Below, in pieces: positions 1 through 11,746 of a stretch of 64,000 bases of DNA; the stretch's first letter is position 1, and each line of letters opens with the position of its first letter. This DNA is from Lingula anatina (Eukaryota > Brachiopoda > Lingulata > Lingulida > Lingulidae). The stretch spans positions 187,249 to 251,248 of the forward strand of contig NW_019775644.1 of assembly GCF_001039355.2 (NCBI RefSeq). The letters run 5' to 3'. The notes beneath the pieces were generated by a model. It saw only the letters and a program-made list of their open reading frames with translations, ran no database searches and had not been told where the DNA came from. Position numbers and translations under genes: made by a program.

Positions 1-47
1 GGGGTGGTTTGAAGGTGGGGAGAATGGATATTAAAAATAAAAAAAAT

Positions 48-65
48 TTTTTTTTTTTTTTTTAA

Positions 66-117
<52 letters not shown>
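48..117. repeat. poly-T / poly-A low-complexity tract
   Basis: A run of T followed by a long run of A, with nothing coding. It lies beyond the 3' end of the minus-strand LINE fragment, so the T tract could be the remnant of its poly-A tail. This is inference; it could equally be a plain homopolymer. Confidence 0.8.
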
Positions 118-119
<2 letters not shown>

Positions 120-210
120 GTCACAGCACCTCCATAAAGTGGGTTTTTATATAAACACATATTGACATGGACAAGACATAATTATATTTCCAGAGTTATG
201 TGATTCAAAT

Positions 211-1331
211 AGAGACCCCACTTTTTTCAAATTTTTGAAGACAATAATTTTTCTGAGAAATTTGTTTTTCTACTTTGCAATAATATTGTATTTCAAATTT
301 CAAACTATCCAGGCATGGCAGATTCTTTCTCATTTTTTGTTTATAAATATGTAATCTTGCTAATGCAATAAACAGATTTAGCAGTTTATACTTTTTCCCA
401 ATTTTTCCAAAAATAATATCTACTGGACTAAGATCTATATTGAATTGATGTAATCCACTTATCCATCCACAAAAAGATGTCCAGAAGGTATTAACATAAT
501 CACATGTTACAAAAAGATGGAGCAATAACTCTATCTCTACATTGCAAAAGTCATATTTGTCCTCATTTACCAACCTAATTTTTTTAGACAGCAATTTGTA
601 CTCAATATCCGATGAATTAGTCTATAATAGAACCATTTTATCTTTACATCAATTGTGACAAAGAAAATAGATGAATAATATTGTTTTCCATACTTCGTTA
701 TCTGCCGTGAAATTAAGATCTCTTTCCCATTTATATTCACTTGACAATTTCGATTGAGTTGTCGATAAAAAAAAACATTGTAAAATTATTTTGCTCCTTT
801 CTNCCGTTTATACTTTTTCCCAATTTTTCCAAAAATAATATCTACTGGACTAAGATCTATATTGAATTGATGTAATTCACTTATCCATCCACAAAAATAT
901 GTCCAGAAGGTATTAACATGATCACATGCTACAAAAAGATGGAGCAATGACTCTATCTCTACATTACAAAAGTCACATTTGTCCTCATTTACCAACCTAA
1001 TTTTTTTTAGATAGCAATTTGTACTCAATATCCGATGAATAAGTCTATAATGGAACCATCTTAGCTTTACATCAATTGTGACAAAGAAAATAGATGAATA
1101 ATATTTTTTCCATAGTTCGTTATCTGCCGTGAAATTAAGATCTCTTTCCCATTTATATTCACTTGACAATTTCGATTGAGTTGTCGATAAAAAAACATTG
1201 TAAAATTCTTTTGATCCTTTCTTACTTTTATTCAGCCAGTAAAATAATATTGGTTGAGAAGGCAGTTGTTGCAAAGAGTTTATGATAGAATTAATAGTCC
1301 ATTCACTCAAAATAGCATTTCTTAAAGCCAT
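211..1331 (-). mobile_element. 3' part of a non-LTR retrotransposon (LINE), RVT zinc-binding region
   Basis: Two open stretches on the minus strand (1331-804 and 594-211) encode the end of a reverse transcriptase polyprotein. Visible is the zf-RVT signature that follows the RT domain in many LINEs: a W-F-x-Y-R-x-x-H-R-I-L block, then C-D-F-C, then a Leu-rich helix with H-L-F-V-x-C and F-W. After this come a hydrophobic A-L-A-R-L-x-I-Y-K block and a stop near 211. RT catalytic motifs and the endonuclease are absent, so the element is 5'-truncated. The two stretches overlap in sequence across an N at 803: 383-802 is almost the same as 804-1223. The apparent tandem copy is therefore probably an assembly join. 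The 594-800 part carries frame breaks. No function is expected. Confidence 0.8.
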
Positions 1332-1559
1332 AAAAATTGTAAAGGCCGGTCTGAAGTTGTATTTAATACAGAATTCGTCATAGGATATCGTTTGACTTAA
1401 ATACTCCAGTTTATGTAAGTCAGGTGATTCACAGTTTTACGCGACATACAAAATTGCTAACGGAATTCAGAATTATATACCATTACCCTAAGTGCTGCCT
1501 TGCACCCAGAAAGACTAATGACCCCAAAGCAATCAGAGGGAGTTGATGCAATATAACAT

Positions 1560-2060
1560 ACCTGAATACTAATCTCGTAGGCACTTTCACCTTCCCAGAT
1601 GGAATGGGTAAATTGCGTGCCAAAGATGTTGTCAGCGTTTTAGTACAGGAAACACAGTTGCATTGCTAAACCAGTATCTGTTAATGAATTATTGCTTTAG
1701 GTGAGAGGTTTAATTGCAGTTTTCTATCAAATGGCCATTATGTAACCACTCCAAACGATATCTGTTGCTGCCATCCAGTGACTCACGCTCAAAGGCATTA
1801 TAAAAGAAAATAATTGTGAGTTATTGTGCAAAAAAGATAAAATCATTTAGACATTTGGATTGATGATTAAAGCTGTAAGTTGTAAGGTCATACGGATATG
1901 GAATCTTAGTACATTGGTCATAGCAGATTATGGGGTCTTGGCTGTTAAATTGGTCATTTGAAGTAACTCGCTACGACCGTGTGGAAGTGTCTTGAAGGGA
2001 TAGAAGATAAGCCAAGGCGGTAAGCACCAGCTTTGTCCAAAAGTTATTTTAAGGATGTTG
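1560..2060. repeat. orphan copy of the A/B-gene upstream module
   Basis: This non-coding stretch resembles 8600-9060 (upstream of gene A) and 16930-17380 (upstream of gene B). Shared landmarks, in order: an 'actttcacctt-cagatgg' block, 'gcgt(c/t)ttagtacaggaa', a 'ttaaatggcaatattccat'-like block, and a segment ending in a G-G-T-(A/G)-A-G site preceded by 'gtggaagtgtcttgaa'. There is no chitin-binding-like exon beside it. It therefore looks like the remnant of another duplicon whose gene is lost or lies outside the window. Confidence 0.6.
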
Positions 2061-3829
2061 TAAGCCTTAATTATCATCCAGATTCCAAAAATGAGGTTTT
2101 TCCTGCATTTTATTATTCAAATTATCTTTAAACTGATTTAAAACAATACAATTTTAACAACTTTCTATTTGGAGGTGAGATACCAATCGGAATGTGGCGT
2201 AATTTCATCCCTGAACAAGATTTAATCACGAAAATTGGCAAAGTTGACCACGAGTGTATAGGCTACAATCCCGTCATTTTTGTTTAAACATTTTTGATAT
2301 GGAGTTATGAGCCCCTATTTACAGATTTTCATTAAACAAAGGCAGTATTTTGCTTTAACAACTATAAAAACTGAACGAAGGCTTTTAAGAAAAATCGCTG
2401 GCAGGGCTTTAGAGCACTAAATGGAGTTAGAACGGTGTTCGTGGGTGCTCAGGTAAAAGATAAATTTAGGGAACCGATTTTTTAGTTTTTACCTCCAAAT
2501 TGCAATAATGACGTCACACGCAAGATGGCTTGTGTGTATAAATGTTAATTATATTTAGTCACTAAACACTGGATATTTATATGTTATCTAAAAGAATGTA
2601 TGCTAGGCAGTGAATAAGGAGTTTTTAGCAATGCCCTAAAAGTTGTGTGTTAAACCAACAAGTAGGGCCTATGCAGTTACTTTACAGGAATGGCTATTAT
2701 TCAGTTTATTTCTACTCTCTTTTTAAATGTCGGCTGAGTTATACATATGTTCAAACAATGAAAAGACCAAGCTATACACGGGTACGTTTATCACATGTAT
2801 GTGTACGAGTAGAAGCTGTATTTCAGTGAAATATCTGTATCATTATTTCTAACATTAAATGGAAAATAAAAAGACCAATTACTGTTGTAAGTGGAGTGCA
2901 ATGTCTGTTTGAGCACAAATAAAAATATATAAATTAATAGTAACAAAAATAAATAAATAAATTAATTAATTGATAATTTATCAATAACTCCTAAGAAAAC
3001 CCAGTGTATATTTAAATGAAACATTTAGGGATTAATATTTACAGGCACTTCTATTAATCCACTCTATTACCATTGGCTTTCATAAACCCATCATGACTTC
3101 TGACCATCATTTACATTATGGTCAAACTAAGGCAAAATATGTCATTCAATCAGCTCATAAGTGTTTTATTATAATTCCGTGTTTTACCTTCAAGTAGCAG
3201 CGTACTGTTAGCACGATAGGCGACTTTTTTAGGTTTGGGTTTCTTCTTGTTATGAATTATAAGTTTAATAAATTACTGGCAATATTAAGGAGAAAAGTTA
3301 ATGCCATGTTCAAGGAAGCATGGTTTAGTGTAAAGAATAGCAAAGTCGCTGAAAGACAACAATGACATGTACCACAAAGAATTTTACTGCAAACATAGTA
3401 TCTCGTGTAGTTTCCGCGAACCTGGGTGACGTCATCTATTCTTTAAGGTACTGACTCATTCAGTTTCTGCAGTTCGTTGATGAATCTGTCTCTCACCCCT
3501 CGACTGGAAACTGCTTCAGCACCTCCATGTACCCGGTTGGACCTCTCTTCCTTACAGCACGGTCAACAGCATACCAGCAGTTCTCTATGGGACTCAAATC
3601 TGGGAAAAGGACCCCTTTAACTGCTTATATTCCTTGTGTCTGAAAAAATGTGTCTGTAGGCCTGTCTGTAGGTTTAGAAATACAACCAGCGCATATGTGT
3701 GATTGCGTATGTTACGTTGTAAAGTGCCACTGGATGATCTTACAGACAGTTCCTAGAGTAAGTCAAAAGTGAACGGCTTTGTCTTCCTGCTTCCGCCGAA
3801 AACAGCACATCCACACACGTTATTAAGTC
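2061..3829. other. non-coding stretch, no supported gene
   Basis: Only short chance ORFs; the 60-codon one at 2647-2829 has no recognisable motif. The stretch is AT-rich with simple A/T runs near 2940-2980. I see no splice-bounded exons or RNA genes. Confidence 0.5.
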
Positions 3830-4115
3830 CTCCCTAAGGCTTTAAGACTGGGCTCCCATCTCTGGAGCGATCTAACAGGATCGGTCCATCTCCAAGGGGT
3901 TTCTCGCTAGATTTCTTTCAGCTTAAGTGGCTCAGATGTCTGGGACGCCTACTCAAGTTGCTAAAATATAGTTATATAATTACCCCTAACAACTTCGGTA
4001 GGCGTGACAGACTTAAGTTAATTGCAATTAGACAAGAATACCCTCGGAGGTAGTTCGATCCAAAGTTAGCACGATAGTCTCTGGGAATGGTCTCCAAGAC
4101 AAGGCATTGGCATCT
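3830..4115. repeat. foldback repeat, family 1, copy 1
   Basis: The left half (about 3838-3965) and the reverse complement of the right half (about 4000-4110) share landmarks: 'gatctaac', 'ggggtttctcgcta', 'cttaagt' and a GCC-T-A-C-T-C-A-A-G block. A related copy lies at 32395-32650. This is a non-autonomous inverted-repeat element of unknown superfamily. No transposase is present. Confidence 0.55.
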
Positions 4116-4379
4116 GTCAAATAAACTGAACAAATCTGACGTGAATCCGAAAATACCAATGGTTGTAGCATTATATTTGATTGTGGCATTTCACTCTGCT
4201 CAAATCTCAAGATAGGGTATACAAATCTAACCATTTATTTTGCATTACTCGGGGAATTTTGTCCACTCTCATAACTTGAAAGTTGTTTATTGGTTTATAC
4301 TACAGCTAGCTGTATAAAGTATTCTTTACAATTATTACTATATGCGCTTTGAAATAATTATTACATTTCTATGGAAGCT

Positions 4380-4555
4380 TAATAAGTAGATTGGTCACAT
4401 TTCCTTTGGCACAGATTAAGGGTCTTGCCAATCGAATTGGGCTTTTAAATTTACTCTTTACAAGAGGGTGAATGTGTCTTGAAGAGATGAGGGGTTTTAG
4501 CTACAGTGGTGAGCACCAATTTTGGCCAAAAGCTAAGTTTAGGTTATGCTTTAAA
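4380..4555. repeat. short second copy of the upstream-module tail
   Basis: It contains the same order of landmarks as 1917-2050 and 9190-9310: 'ttggtcac', a 'cagatt...gtcttg' block, 'gtgtcttgaagaga', and a GGTGAGCACC site near 4520. It is too short and diverged to be certain, but the conserved donor-like end supports common origin. Confidence 0.4.
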
Positions 4556-4794
4556 CCAATCAACATGCAGGGTAGTGTGTACTTTGATCACGTTCCTATG
4601 TAGGGGTTATTATTATTATTTAGCTTTTTGTCTGTTTCTATTTTAAATGTAAGCTGATTTTTGTACAAACTATGGGAAGACGAATATAGACCAAGTAGTA
4701 CGGGGAAAAAGACTAGAAATTACACACGAATATAAACATGTCATTTTTTTTTTTTTGCTATGTTTATTTCAGGATCCACAAAAATTATAAAATG

Positions 4795-6345
4795 AAGAAT
4801 ATAGTCCGGGATCCCAGAGGGTTGAGCATGCCCGAAAAGATCACCAATTTTCTTGTACCTGGCAATGGCCTACATGGTTACCTATGTATGAAAATGGCAG
4901 TCTGCCGTATTACCAGTAGTGGGTGTGGTCGGGGGGGTGGGGGGGGGGGCAAAAGGAACCCCTAGAAACCTATTGGGGGTTTTTCAGCACGGTCTCAGGT
5001 ATATTAAATATATTTTGACAGACAAATTGAGTGGTGGGGTGTGGCCGGTAGACACTGATTTATAGGGGATGGAAATCCGTCTAGCATGACCTAAAAGTTA
5101 AGCCTAAAAAAATAACTGGAAAATGTTCCTTAGAGTCCCAGGAAAGTTGAATGACCATCGACAGACAATTTTAGTGGTGGGTAGTGCCCGGCAGACACAC
5201 CCAAAGAGCCACACCCAAAGAGCCACACCCTTAATGTACAGCTAGCATGCCTAATATATATCTAGCATGCCCCAAAATTTAACCCGAAAAAAATAGCTGG
5301 AAAATGTTTCTTAGAGACCCAGGAAGCTAGAATGACCACTGACAGACAATTTCAGTGGTAGGTACTGCCTGGCAGACACACCCAGATGCCACACCCAGGT
5401 GACTTACCAATGGTTAATTAATCTATTTTTAACATTCAAAGTTAGTGCCTGTTTTTTTTAAAAAGTTTTTTTTTTTAATCTCTTAAGAGATTTTAACAGA
5501 GTTTTGCCATCAATGGAGGTCACGTGGTCTACAGACAAACTCTGTTAAAAACATTGTGAATAACTCACAGAAATATAATATATTCTGTTTTACCACAAAA
5601 AAGGCAGTTATAGCTATTATTCTGATATCTTAGCTTGTCTTTAGACCACGTGGTAAGTATGGGAAAATTGTTGTTTACTCCAGGAAAATTCATTTTTTGG
5701 CCGAAACGAAGAGTTATTATCCCTTAAAGGTTGTGTTCCTCTGGGTGTGCCTGCCGGGCACTACCCACCACTTTTATTGGTTGCCAGTAGTCTATACTCT
5801 ATCTTGGAATTCTACTTAACATTTTGCAGCCATTTTGAAAGAGTTACATTAAGGGTACAGCTAGCTGTACATTAAGGGTGTGGCTCTTTGGGTGTGTCTG
5901 CCGGGCACTACCCACCACTTAAATTGTCTGTCGATGGTCATTCAACTCTCCTGGGACTCTAAGGAACATTTTCCAGTTATGTTTTCAGGGTTACTTTTTA
6001 GGTCATGCTAGCCGGATTTCCACCCCCTATAAATCAGGGTCTGCCGGCCACACCCCACCACTCAATTCGTCTGTCAGTATCTATTTAATATACCTGAGAC
6101 CATGCTGAAAGACCCCCAATAGGTTTGTAAGGGTTCCCCTAAAAAGTCTTGCTAGCTGGATTTGAGGGGCCTATGTTTTGGACCCCCCTGACCACACCCA
6201 CCACTGGAAATACGGCAGACTGCCATTTTCATACATAGGTAACCATGCAGGTCATTGCCAGGTACAAGAAAATTGGTGATCTTTTCGGGTATGCTCAACC
6301 CTCTGGGATCCTGCAGCTGCTCTCATAGGGTCCCCTAATTTTCAC
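4795..6345. repeat. ~1.5 kb palindromic (foldback) element
   Basis: The left arm (about 4795-5405) and the right arm (about 5735-6325) are inverted copies. For example, the block reading into 'cagagggttgagcatgcccg' near 4815 recurs inverted near 6290, and the 'ggcagtctgccgtatta' block near 4900 recurs inverted near 6210. Each arm holds two ~180 bp sub-repeats carrying 'ctggaaaatgtt-cttagag' and 'gacagacaattt-agtgg'. The centre (5407-5727) is occupied by a TTAA-type MITE. No transposase ORF is present. The short ORFs at 4738-4965 and 6355-6588 lie in or beside the element and have no coding support. Confidence 0.75.
5407..5727 (-). mobile_element. TTAA-type MITE, truncated copy at palindrome centre
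   Basis: The sequence matches the intact MITE at 61718-62063, including 'tagccatcaatggaggtc', 'acgtggtct' and 'agatttttaacagag'-like blocks. The end near 5706-5723 reads 'cgaagagttattatccct' followed by TTAA at 5724-5727. The opposite terminus is missing, so the copy is incomplete and partly rearranged. Confidence 0.65.
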
Positions 6346-6741
6346 AAAAATAAAATGGTGATGGTGACTTATTTGTTAGATGATGTTATTGCACGCTCAA
6401 TATATTGTTCAAAAGATGGTTTTACACAACGTATGTATATAGGAAATATGGGGAATGAAAAGGTTTGTAATTTTAATCTAGCTTGTTTACTTCGAAAGGG
6501 AAGCGACTGCAGATGTGTTGCTTTTATTTTATTGCTCTCATGTAAAATCTACAATACAATGAAGCTGTTCAAAATTATAACAAAATAGCCTGCGGTAATC
6601 CTCATTCTTGAAACATATTCTTGTAACGATATAAACGTTGTTGATCTTCAATCATCAAAAATTCGATGTAATACCCCAGGTGCAAAGCGACTAAGAGCAT
6701 AAAGCGTCCTTTTCAGTGATACGTTGAAGTGGGGCGGTTAA

Positions 6742-6772
6742 TTGATTAAAAATCTAACCAATAAGAGCTTGG
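6742..6772. promoter_or_regulatory. conserved CCAAT-type inverted motif 3' of gene A
   Basis: A 'gattaaaaatctaaccaat' block about 100 bp beyond the gene A stop. Equivalent motifs lie at 13985-14006 (gene B) and 20364-20385 (gene C); the C copy is a perfect short palindrome, TTGGTT-spacer-AACCAA. Conservation at the same spot beside all three paralogues is observed. Whether it is a 3' UTR hairpin or a DNA element is unknown. Confidence 0.4.
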
Positions 6773-6868
6773 CTTCGTTCTCAGTAAAGAGATGTGGTTG
6801 ATCGCATTCGGTGCCTTATTTAACCACTATATTCGAAGTGGAAAACGAAGACATGTCACACCGTCAAC

Positions 6869-7613
6869 TTAGTGAGCACCACTGCCGTCTGAAACGAAAA
6901 TTGTGATTTTATTGGAATTTTATTTATAATGTTATGAATATCTGAATGCATTTCTGAACGACATTGTCATATCATGAAAAAAAAATCCATTATCTCTTTT
7001 CATGGGGGGAGGGGGGGTGGATGAACATTTAAATAAATATATTAATGAAAAACAGCACATACCTGGCACGCACACATTGACGTTGTTGTAGTCAGTCAGG
7101 TATCTATTGTACACCTGGCCGTAAGGACAAGGTCTGGAGAAGGCGTTACCAGCTTCATCACACTGGATGTAGCAGCGTGGGTCGCTGTGCTCGTAGTAGA
7201 AACGGTGGGGAGCGTAGACCTGAGTGTGCTTGCCGTAGTGGTCCACGCGGTACACGCTGTTCAGGGGTGGGCACTGGACTGTGTACATGAAAGAAAAGAG
7301 AAGCAATAACCAAATTTATCCTGTTATCGGTGTGTAAATCACATTTACCGGTGTTCTCCATTACTATACGCCGGTCAGAGTTTACGTAGGTGCACTGCCA
7401 GAATAAAGCAGATCTGAACTAGAAAAGCACACGTAGAACTCCGACGAGACAAATAATTGACCACTAATTGACACTGATTTATGAATGGAGAATCACGTGA
7501 GTTATATTGTTGATTATGCTTGATGATCAATGTCTGATTTTCTTATCACACCTCTTTGAAAATAGGCATGCTTTAATGAAACTGTTATAAACCATTCTCT
7601 CCCATGATGGGAA

Positions 7614-7658
<45 letters not shown>

Positions 7659-8050
7659 AAGAGGGTTGATCATCATGTTATATACTCACAGTATTCATGG
7701 CTGCACTGGTAAGATGGATGGTACACCGGTGGTGGGTAGGTAGACGGCGGGTAGGTAGACGGCGGGTAGGTTGTCGGTGGGTAGGTTGTCGGGTAGGTTG
7801 TCGGGTAGGTTGACGGCGGGTAGGTTGTTGGGTAGGTTGTCGGGTAGGTTGGCGGTGGGTAGGTTGTCGGGTAGGTTGTCGGGTAGGTTGACGGCGGGTA
7901 GGTTGTCGGGTAGGTTGGCGGTGGGTAGGTTGGCTGCTGGTAGCCCTGCGGTTCGTAGCTTTCCTGCTGTCCGTATCCCTGGGGTGGGTAGGGAGCTGAT
8001 CGAGCAGCTGCCACACCGATGGCGACAAAAAGAACTTGCAAGATCTTCAT
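6869..8050 (-). CDS. gene A: secreted Tyr/Pro-repeat chitin-binding-like protein
   Basis: Three exons on the minus strand: 8050-7690, 7278-7063 and 6888-6869 (198 codons plus stop). All introns are GT-AG and the frame is continuous. Exon 1 encodes a signal peptide (MKILQVLFVAIGVAAARSA), then a long repeat of Tyr-Pro-Pro and Tyr-Pro-Thr-Thr units (about residues 40-108), ending in C-x4-C. Exon 2 encodes a Cys-rich domain with R-C-Y-I-Q-C, an R-P-C-P-Y-G-Q-V-Y-N block and a final V-C. This resembles type-2 chitin-binding (peritrophin-like) domains in its 'Y-x-x-C-D-x-x-G ... C-P-x-G-x-x-Y-N' pattern. Exon 3 adds only D-G-S-G-A-H. Role by family: extracellular matrix, shell or mucus protein that may bind chitin (inference). 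The start is chosen because it gives a clean signal peptide and is shared with gene B. Paralogues B and C lie downstream in the window. The ORF continues 35 codons upstream of this Met but sits in the likely 5' UTR. Confidence 0.88.
7619..7660. repeat. (GA)n microsatellite in gene A intron 1
   Basis: A GA tract directly beyond the exon 1 donor. Gene B has the same tract at the same place (15937-15983), so it predates or accompanied the A/B duplication. Confidence 0.9.
7736..7935 (-). repeat. coding minisatellite (Tyr-Pro-Thr / Tyr-Pro-Pro units)
   Basis: Tandem 12-15 bp units of the type 'gtaggttg(t/g)cgg' within exon 1 of gene A. The same tract in genes B and C is only a few units long, which explains most of the exon 1 length differences (361, 205 and 178 nt). 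Antisense ORFs over this tract (Gly-Arg-Leu-rich) are shadows. Confidence 0.9.
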
Positions 8051-8154
8051 TTTCTTTAGACTCCTCTCCTGCACAGTGTGATTGAAGTCCCCTTCTGTGG
8101 ATGAACCGGACTGTGACTGGTAAAGTGCGCTGCAAAAATGTGGCTTTATTGCCA

Positions 8155-8162
8155 CTTATATA
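8155..8162 (-). promoter_or_regulatory. TATA box of gene A
   Basis: The minus strand reads TATATAAG 105 bp upstream of the gene A ATG. Genes B (16306-16313) and C (24195-24202) have the same octamer 94-103 bp upstream of theirs, in a similar context. Conservation across the three genes supports a real core promoter. Confidence 0.7.
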
Positions 8163-8249
8163 CCTGTCCATCTAAACGCTGATGTGAATGAAGGGATCGG
8201 ATTTTCAGCCGAAGGCTCCTTTAAACTCATTATGTAATCTTAATGAAGA

Positions 8250-9400
8250 AGGATAATTACGTTTTGTGCGCCTTGGGTGCTGTATTTGGAACCTTTGCCA
8301 TCTTATTGAAATTCGTGTCAACAACGGATGTTTTACCTTCCTCCAGAACGCATTTATACAGATATGTTTCCCCGTTTCCATAGTCAGGGTGACAGACAGG
8401 GATGTGTAGGGAGGTATTCTTAGCTGTGAAATTGCATATAAAGATTGAATTTTCAGCGTTCCTCATATTTTCTGCTTTTTTACTAATTGACGGCTAGTCG
8501 TATCCTAATTAAGACTTGCATTCTTTGCGAGTTACTGTCCTACAGCAGACAAAGGGACCAAAATAAAATCATTACCTGCAGAAAACAAACCACGTTTACA
8601 CTTTCACCTTTACAGATGGGATATGGGTGTACCATAGAATTAAGAAGTGGCCAGCTTCTCGGCACAAGTAACGTTCTGTTGCCAAGTCAGCTCTCCCAAA
8701 TAAATTCATGCATAGGATGGGATTTTTAATGGCAGTATTCCATCAAAACCTCATTAAATCGCCACTCCGACCAATGTCACGCCATACCGTCAACATCTGA
8801 ATACTGCAACAGGCTACAAGATATCAAAGACGACGTTTGCCAGCTGTAAAAAAGCAATTAAACCATTAAGTCATATGAATGATGATGAAGGCTGTAGGCT
8901 GTGAGTTCATCAGGTTATGCAAGTGAGATGAATGGCCACGTTTCTCTTGATGCAGAATGTTCAGGATCCTGTCAGTTGGACTAGTTATTTAAACTTATTT
9001 GCATCGAGTGCCTGGAAGAGTCTGGAAAATCTGCTGGATTTCAGAGCCAAAATGGTGAGCAACGGCTTTGTTAAGGTTACACGTGCGTTTAAAAGTAATG
9101 AACACGCATGAGTAGTACGTTTAATGGTGGTTGCCCTGTGTAAATTGTGACTGATGATAAAAGCTGTGAATTGATATGGAATCGTATTCAATTTGTCACC
9201 TTTTTCTTGATGCGGATTTGATGATCTTGTCATTTGAACTCGTCGCAAAGTACTCGTGGAAGTGTCTCAAAGAGCTGGATGGTACTAAGGTCGAAATGGT
9301 AAGTACTACAGGTAGTGGAATTAACCTTATTCGTTTAACGATTAACGCGTAAAATTCGTGATCTTTTTCATTATGACTTTTTGAAAAATATATAACTTTA
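8250..9400. repeat. upstream module of duplicon A
   Basis: Non-coding sequence homologous to 16400-17640 upstream of gene B, with a weaker copy at 1560-2060. The part nearest the gene (8268-8345) has a conserved 'gtatttggaacctttgcc' block followed by 'atctt-ttga-at', also seen at 16437-16500 and, diverged, at 24385-24450. Two segments end in a donor-like GGT(A/G)AG (near 9053 and 9298). Apart from the promoter-proximal block I cannot assign a role. Confidence 0.6.
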
Positions 9401-9899
9401 TCTGAACTAAATAAAGCCAAGGATAACAATGTACGTAATAACATCAAATAAGACGGAATATGATCTCATAATATCTGTTGTGGATTTTTTTCTCGTTTTT
9501 TTTTTTTTTTTTATTTTAAATGACTTAAAGAATAAGTGGTGCGGAATATTGTGAGCTGGAAAAAGGTTTTGTATTTAAGTAAAAAAAGAAAAGGCAACGA
9601 ATACTCTTATTATATATAGAGACTTGACATTTAATATGGAATATTTCAGTTTCAAAGGTATGCCTATGTAAAATGCGCACTTAAAAAAAACTCAGATCTC
9701 AAACATAATATATCTGACCGGAGAAGTGTGTAGTCAGTTGCGTCGCTACTAGTTAATTGACTACCATGTCTGTCGCACTGCTGCATTGTGTAATATGCAG
9801 TGATTCAATGGGGTAGTGTACCTTTGGGCTGGTCAAAGCTGGGAATCGAAATCTTACCACTAGGGTACAGGACTCACTGTCCTTCCAGATATGTTGCTG

Positions 9900-10600
9900 C
9901 GACTAAACAAAAACCACCCAGTCCGTTCAGAATGAGAGGTAAATTGCCACCAAAACGCGTTTGTCGAGGCCCTTAGCGAACACCACCCTGGTTTCAGCAG
10001 ATAAAAATACCAGACGACCTCTGCGGAAGCCACTGTAAACAGCAAAACGGCGTCGTCTGTTTCCCTAATGAATTGTGGACCATGACCGTTTCTCGGTAGA
10101 ACACTGAAACCTCGTGGCTTTTTTTATTGGGGTCACGTCAGCTTTCACCTGCACCGCTCAACTAGTCGAAACAGAGTTTACAGACATCCTGAAGAGGCCT
10201 ACGACGAAGTGTATGCCACGTCTAAAGTGACTGGGGTCACCGACAGCGTCAGTTTTTGGAGTGGATACCACAATGTTGCCAAAACACCAATGGTAGTCAT
10301 CCATGAAAACCTGAACCAGATCAAATAAAGGAATAATCTGGGAACCACTTGGCAATCGTTTGATAGGGGACACCTTAGGAACAATTTTAGGTTTCATGGT
10401 GAGGTTGTCGGTTCACATAGAGCACTTAAAATAGCAGGTATCTTACAGAACCAAGAGAATGAGCAGCTACCTTGGTTATCAAAATCACCATATTTGTACC
10501 ACATAGACAATATGTGGGTAGGTCTTAAGAGCCAACTTAAGAGTATGTACCCATCTGTTGCCAGTCTCACTAGTGGAGTGTCATCAACCAAAAAAAGAAA
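9900..10600 (+). pseudogene. degenerate Tc1/mariner-type transposase
   Basis: Read on the plus strand with frame changes and stops, this stretch gives recognisable pieces of a Tc1-family DDE transposase C-terminal half. They are: a 'F-W-S-G-Y ... K-T-P-M-V-V-I' block (10250-10300; the family usually has V-W-G-G-I ... T-P-L-V-x-I), an 'L-P-W-L-S-K-S-P-Y-L-Y-H-I-D-N-M-W' block (10470-10515; the family usually has W-P-A-x-S-P-D-L-N-P-I-E-x-x-W), and a following L-K-S-Q-L-K. The catalytic Asp near SPD is Tyr here. Several stops break the frame, so it is dead. The boundaries are approximate, and I did not find clear terminal inverted repeats. Confidence 0.75.
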
Positions 10601-10781
10601 ATAGAGCAAAATCCAACACAAAACCCATGCAGCGCGAGAAAATAAATTGTACAAGAGCACTCTCTTTAATAGTTTCAAGTTCTTTTAAATATGGGGGTGT
10701 CATAGAAAACCCTGAACTGCTAACAATAAGAGGCTATTTCAAAATTTAGCAAACGAGACATCGAGTGATTTACGTTGTTAT

Positions 10782-10872
10782 TGTACCACCGGCGTAGGCG
10801 CTGGCGGTACAGATGTTTTTTGTCCCGACACGCATGATCCGCCGCCACGTCACTGTTATCGCTGCTCCTCCT
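10782..10872 (-). repeat. dispersed GC-rich repeat, copy 1
   Basis: Its reverse complement matches 45836-45945 on the plus strand: both run 'ctaggaggag-agcg-taac', a GGCGG-rich stretch, 'cggga-(c/a)aaa', then 'tgtaccgccagcgc'. Function and family are unknown. Confidence 0.55.
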
Positions 10873-11746
10873 AGAATACAAAAGCCTGCGTACCCACCTC
10901 TTGGATGTAGGTCACATATAATCTCAACTCGATCCACGTTAATTTTGGGCTTTGTCGGTGATCGGGTCTAGATGTAGCGCTCGTCGCAATGCACCCTTGT
11001 CCAAAATTTGTAAAAACCAAAGGAATTATGGAAAAATTTTCTACAAATGGCTGGCCGAAAGTCATATGTGGATATTTCAATTATGTCTTGGATTTGACCT
11101 TTGGTCTTTATTTCAAGGTCAAACGGGCCAAATTTTTTAAATGGGAATTTTTTTCTGCCGATTTTCAGAAACTTCACAGACTTAACCTATAATATTATGA
11201 GCAGGTGTTACCTTTAGGGTCATCTTTTTTCTTTGTGAGTTTGGGGTCAATCGGTGAATTTTCAAGGGAGAAGCGGCCATAACATGCCGAAACTTTAAAA
11301 CTCTCTAACTCTGGAACCGTAAATGCTAGAGATATCTTGTTTTTTTTTTTTTTTTTTGTTTTTTTTTTTTTTTTTTTTTTGCATTTTGTAAAGCTTGTCC
11401 AGCGCAACACTGGAAGTGGTGTCCGTTTTTTTTTTGTTTTTTTTTCATACTGTTTATGAGTTGCGCTATATCAAAAAGTACAACGTGGTGGTGAAAATAA
11501 AATGACAAATACGGTAATATGCCATAAATTTCGAAGATCACGAAAAGATAACATTCGGCTGAGCGAGGGTCAGACAATACGGTCAAAAATTGCAGAATTT
11601 CATGTAATTCGAACATCTGGAATTATGAGCACCTCTCATTTCATGAATTTCGACCAAAACAATCTTTTCGTTATTTAATTAATTTTTTCTGTGCGAAATT
11701 CATGGCACATTACTGTAACTCCAAAATTAGCAAAGATACACCCATT

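Noticed and set aside
2647-2829. 60-codon plus-strand ORF
   Set aside because: No domain, no splice context, typical chance length in AT-rich sequence.
3830-4115. tRNA-like or SINE head
   Set aside because: The fold comes from inverted halves rather than a cloverleaf, and I could not place A and B boxes convincingly.
7619-7660. Possible CRISPR or satellite array in GA tracts
   Set aside because: Simple dinucleotide repeats without spacers, in a eukaryotic genome.
7678-8171. Long alternative-frame ORFs over gene A exon 1 (Pro-Thr-Arg-Gln or Leu-Pro-Asp-Asn repeats, both strands)
   Set aside because: They are frame shadows of the minisatellite; only the Tyr-Pro frame has a signal peptide, joins exon 2 in frame and is shared with B and C.
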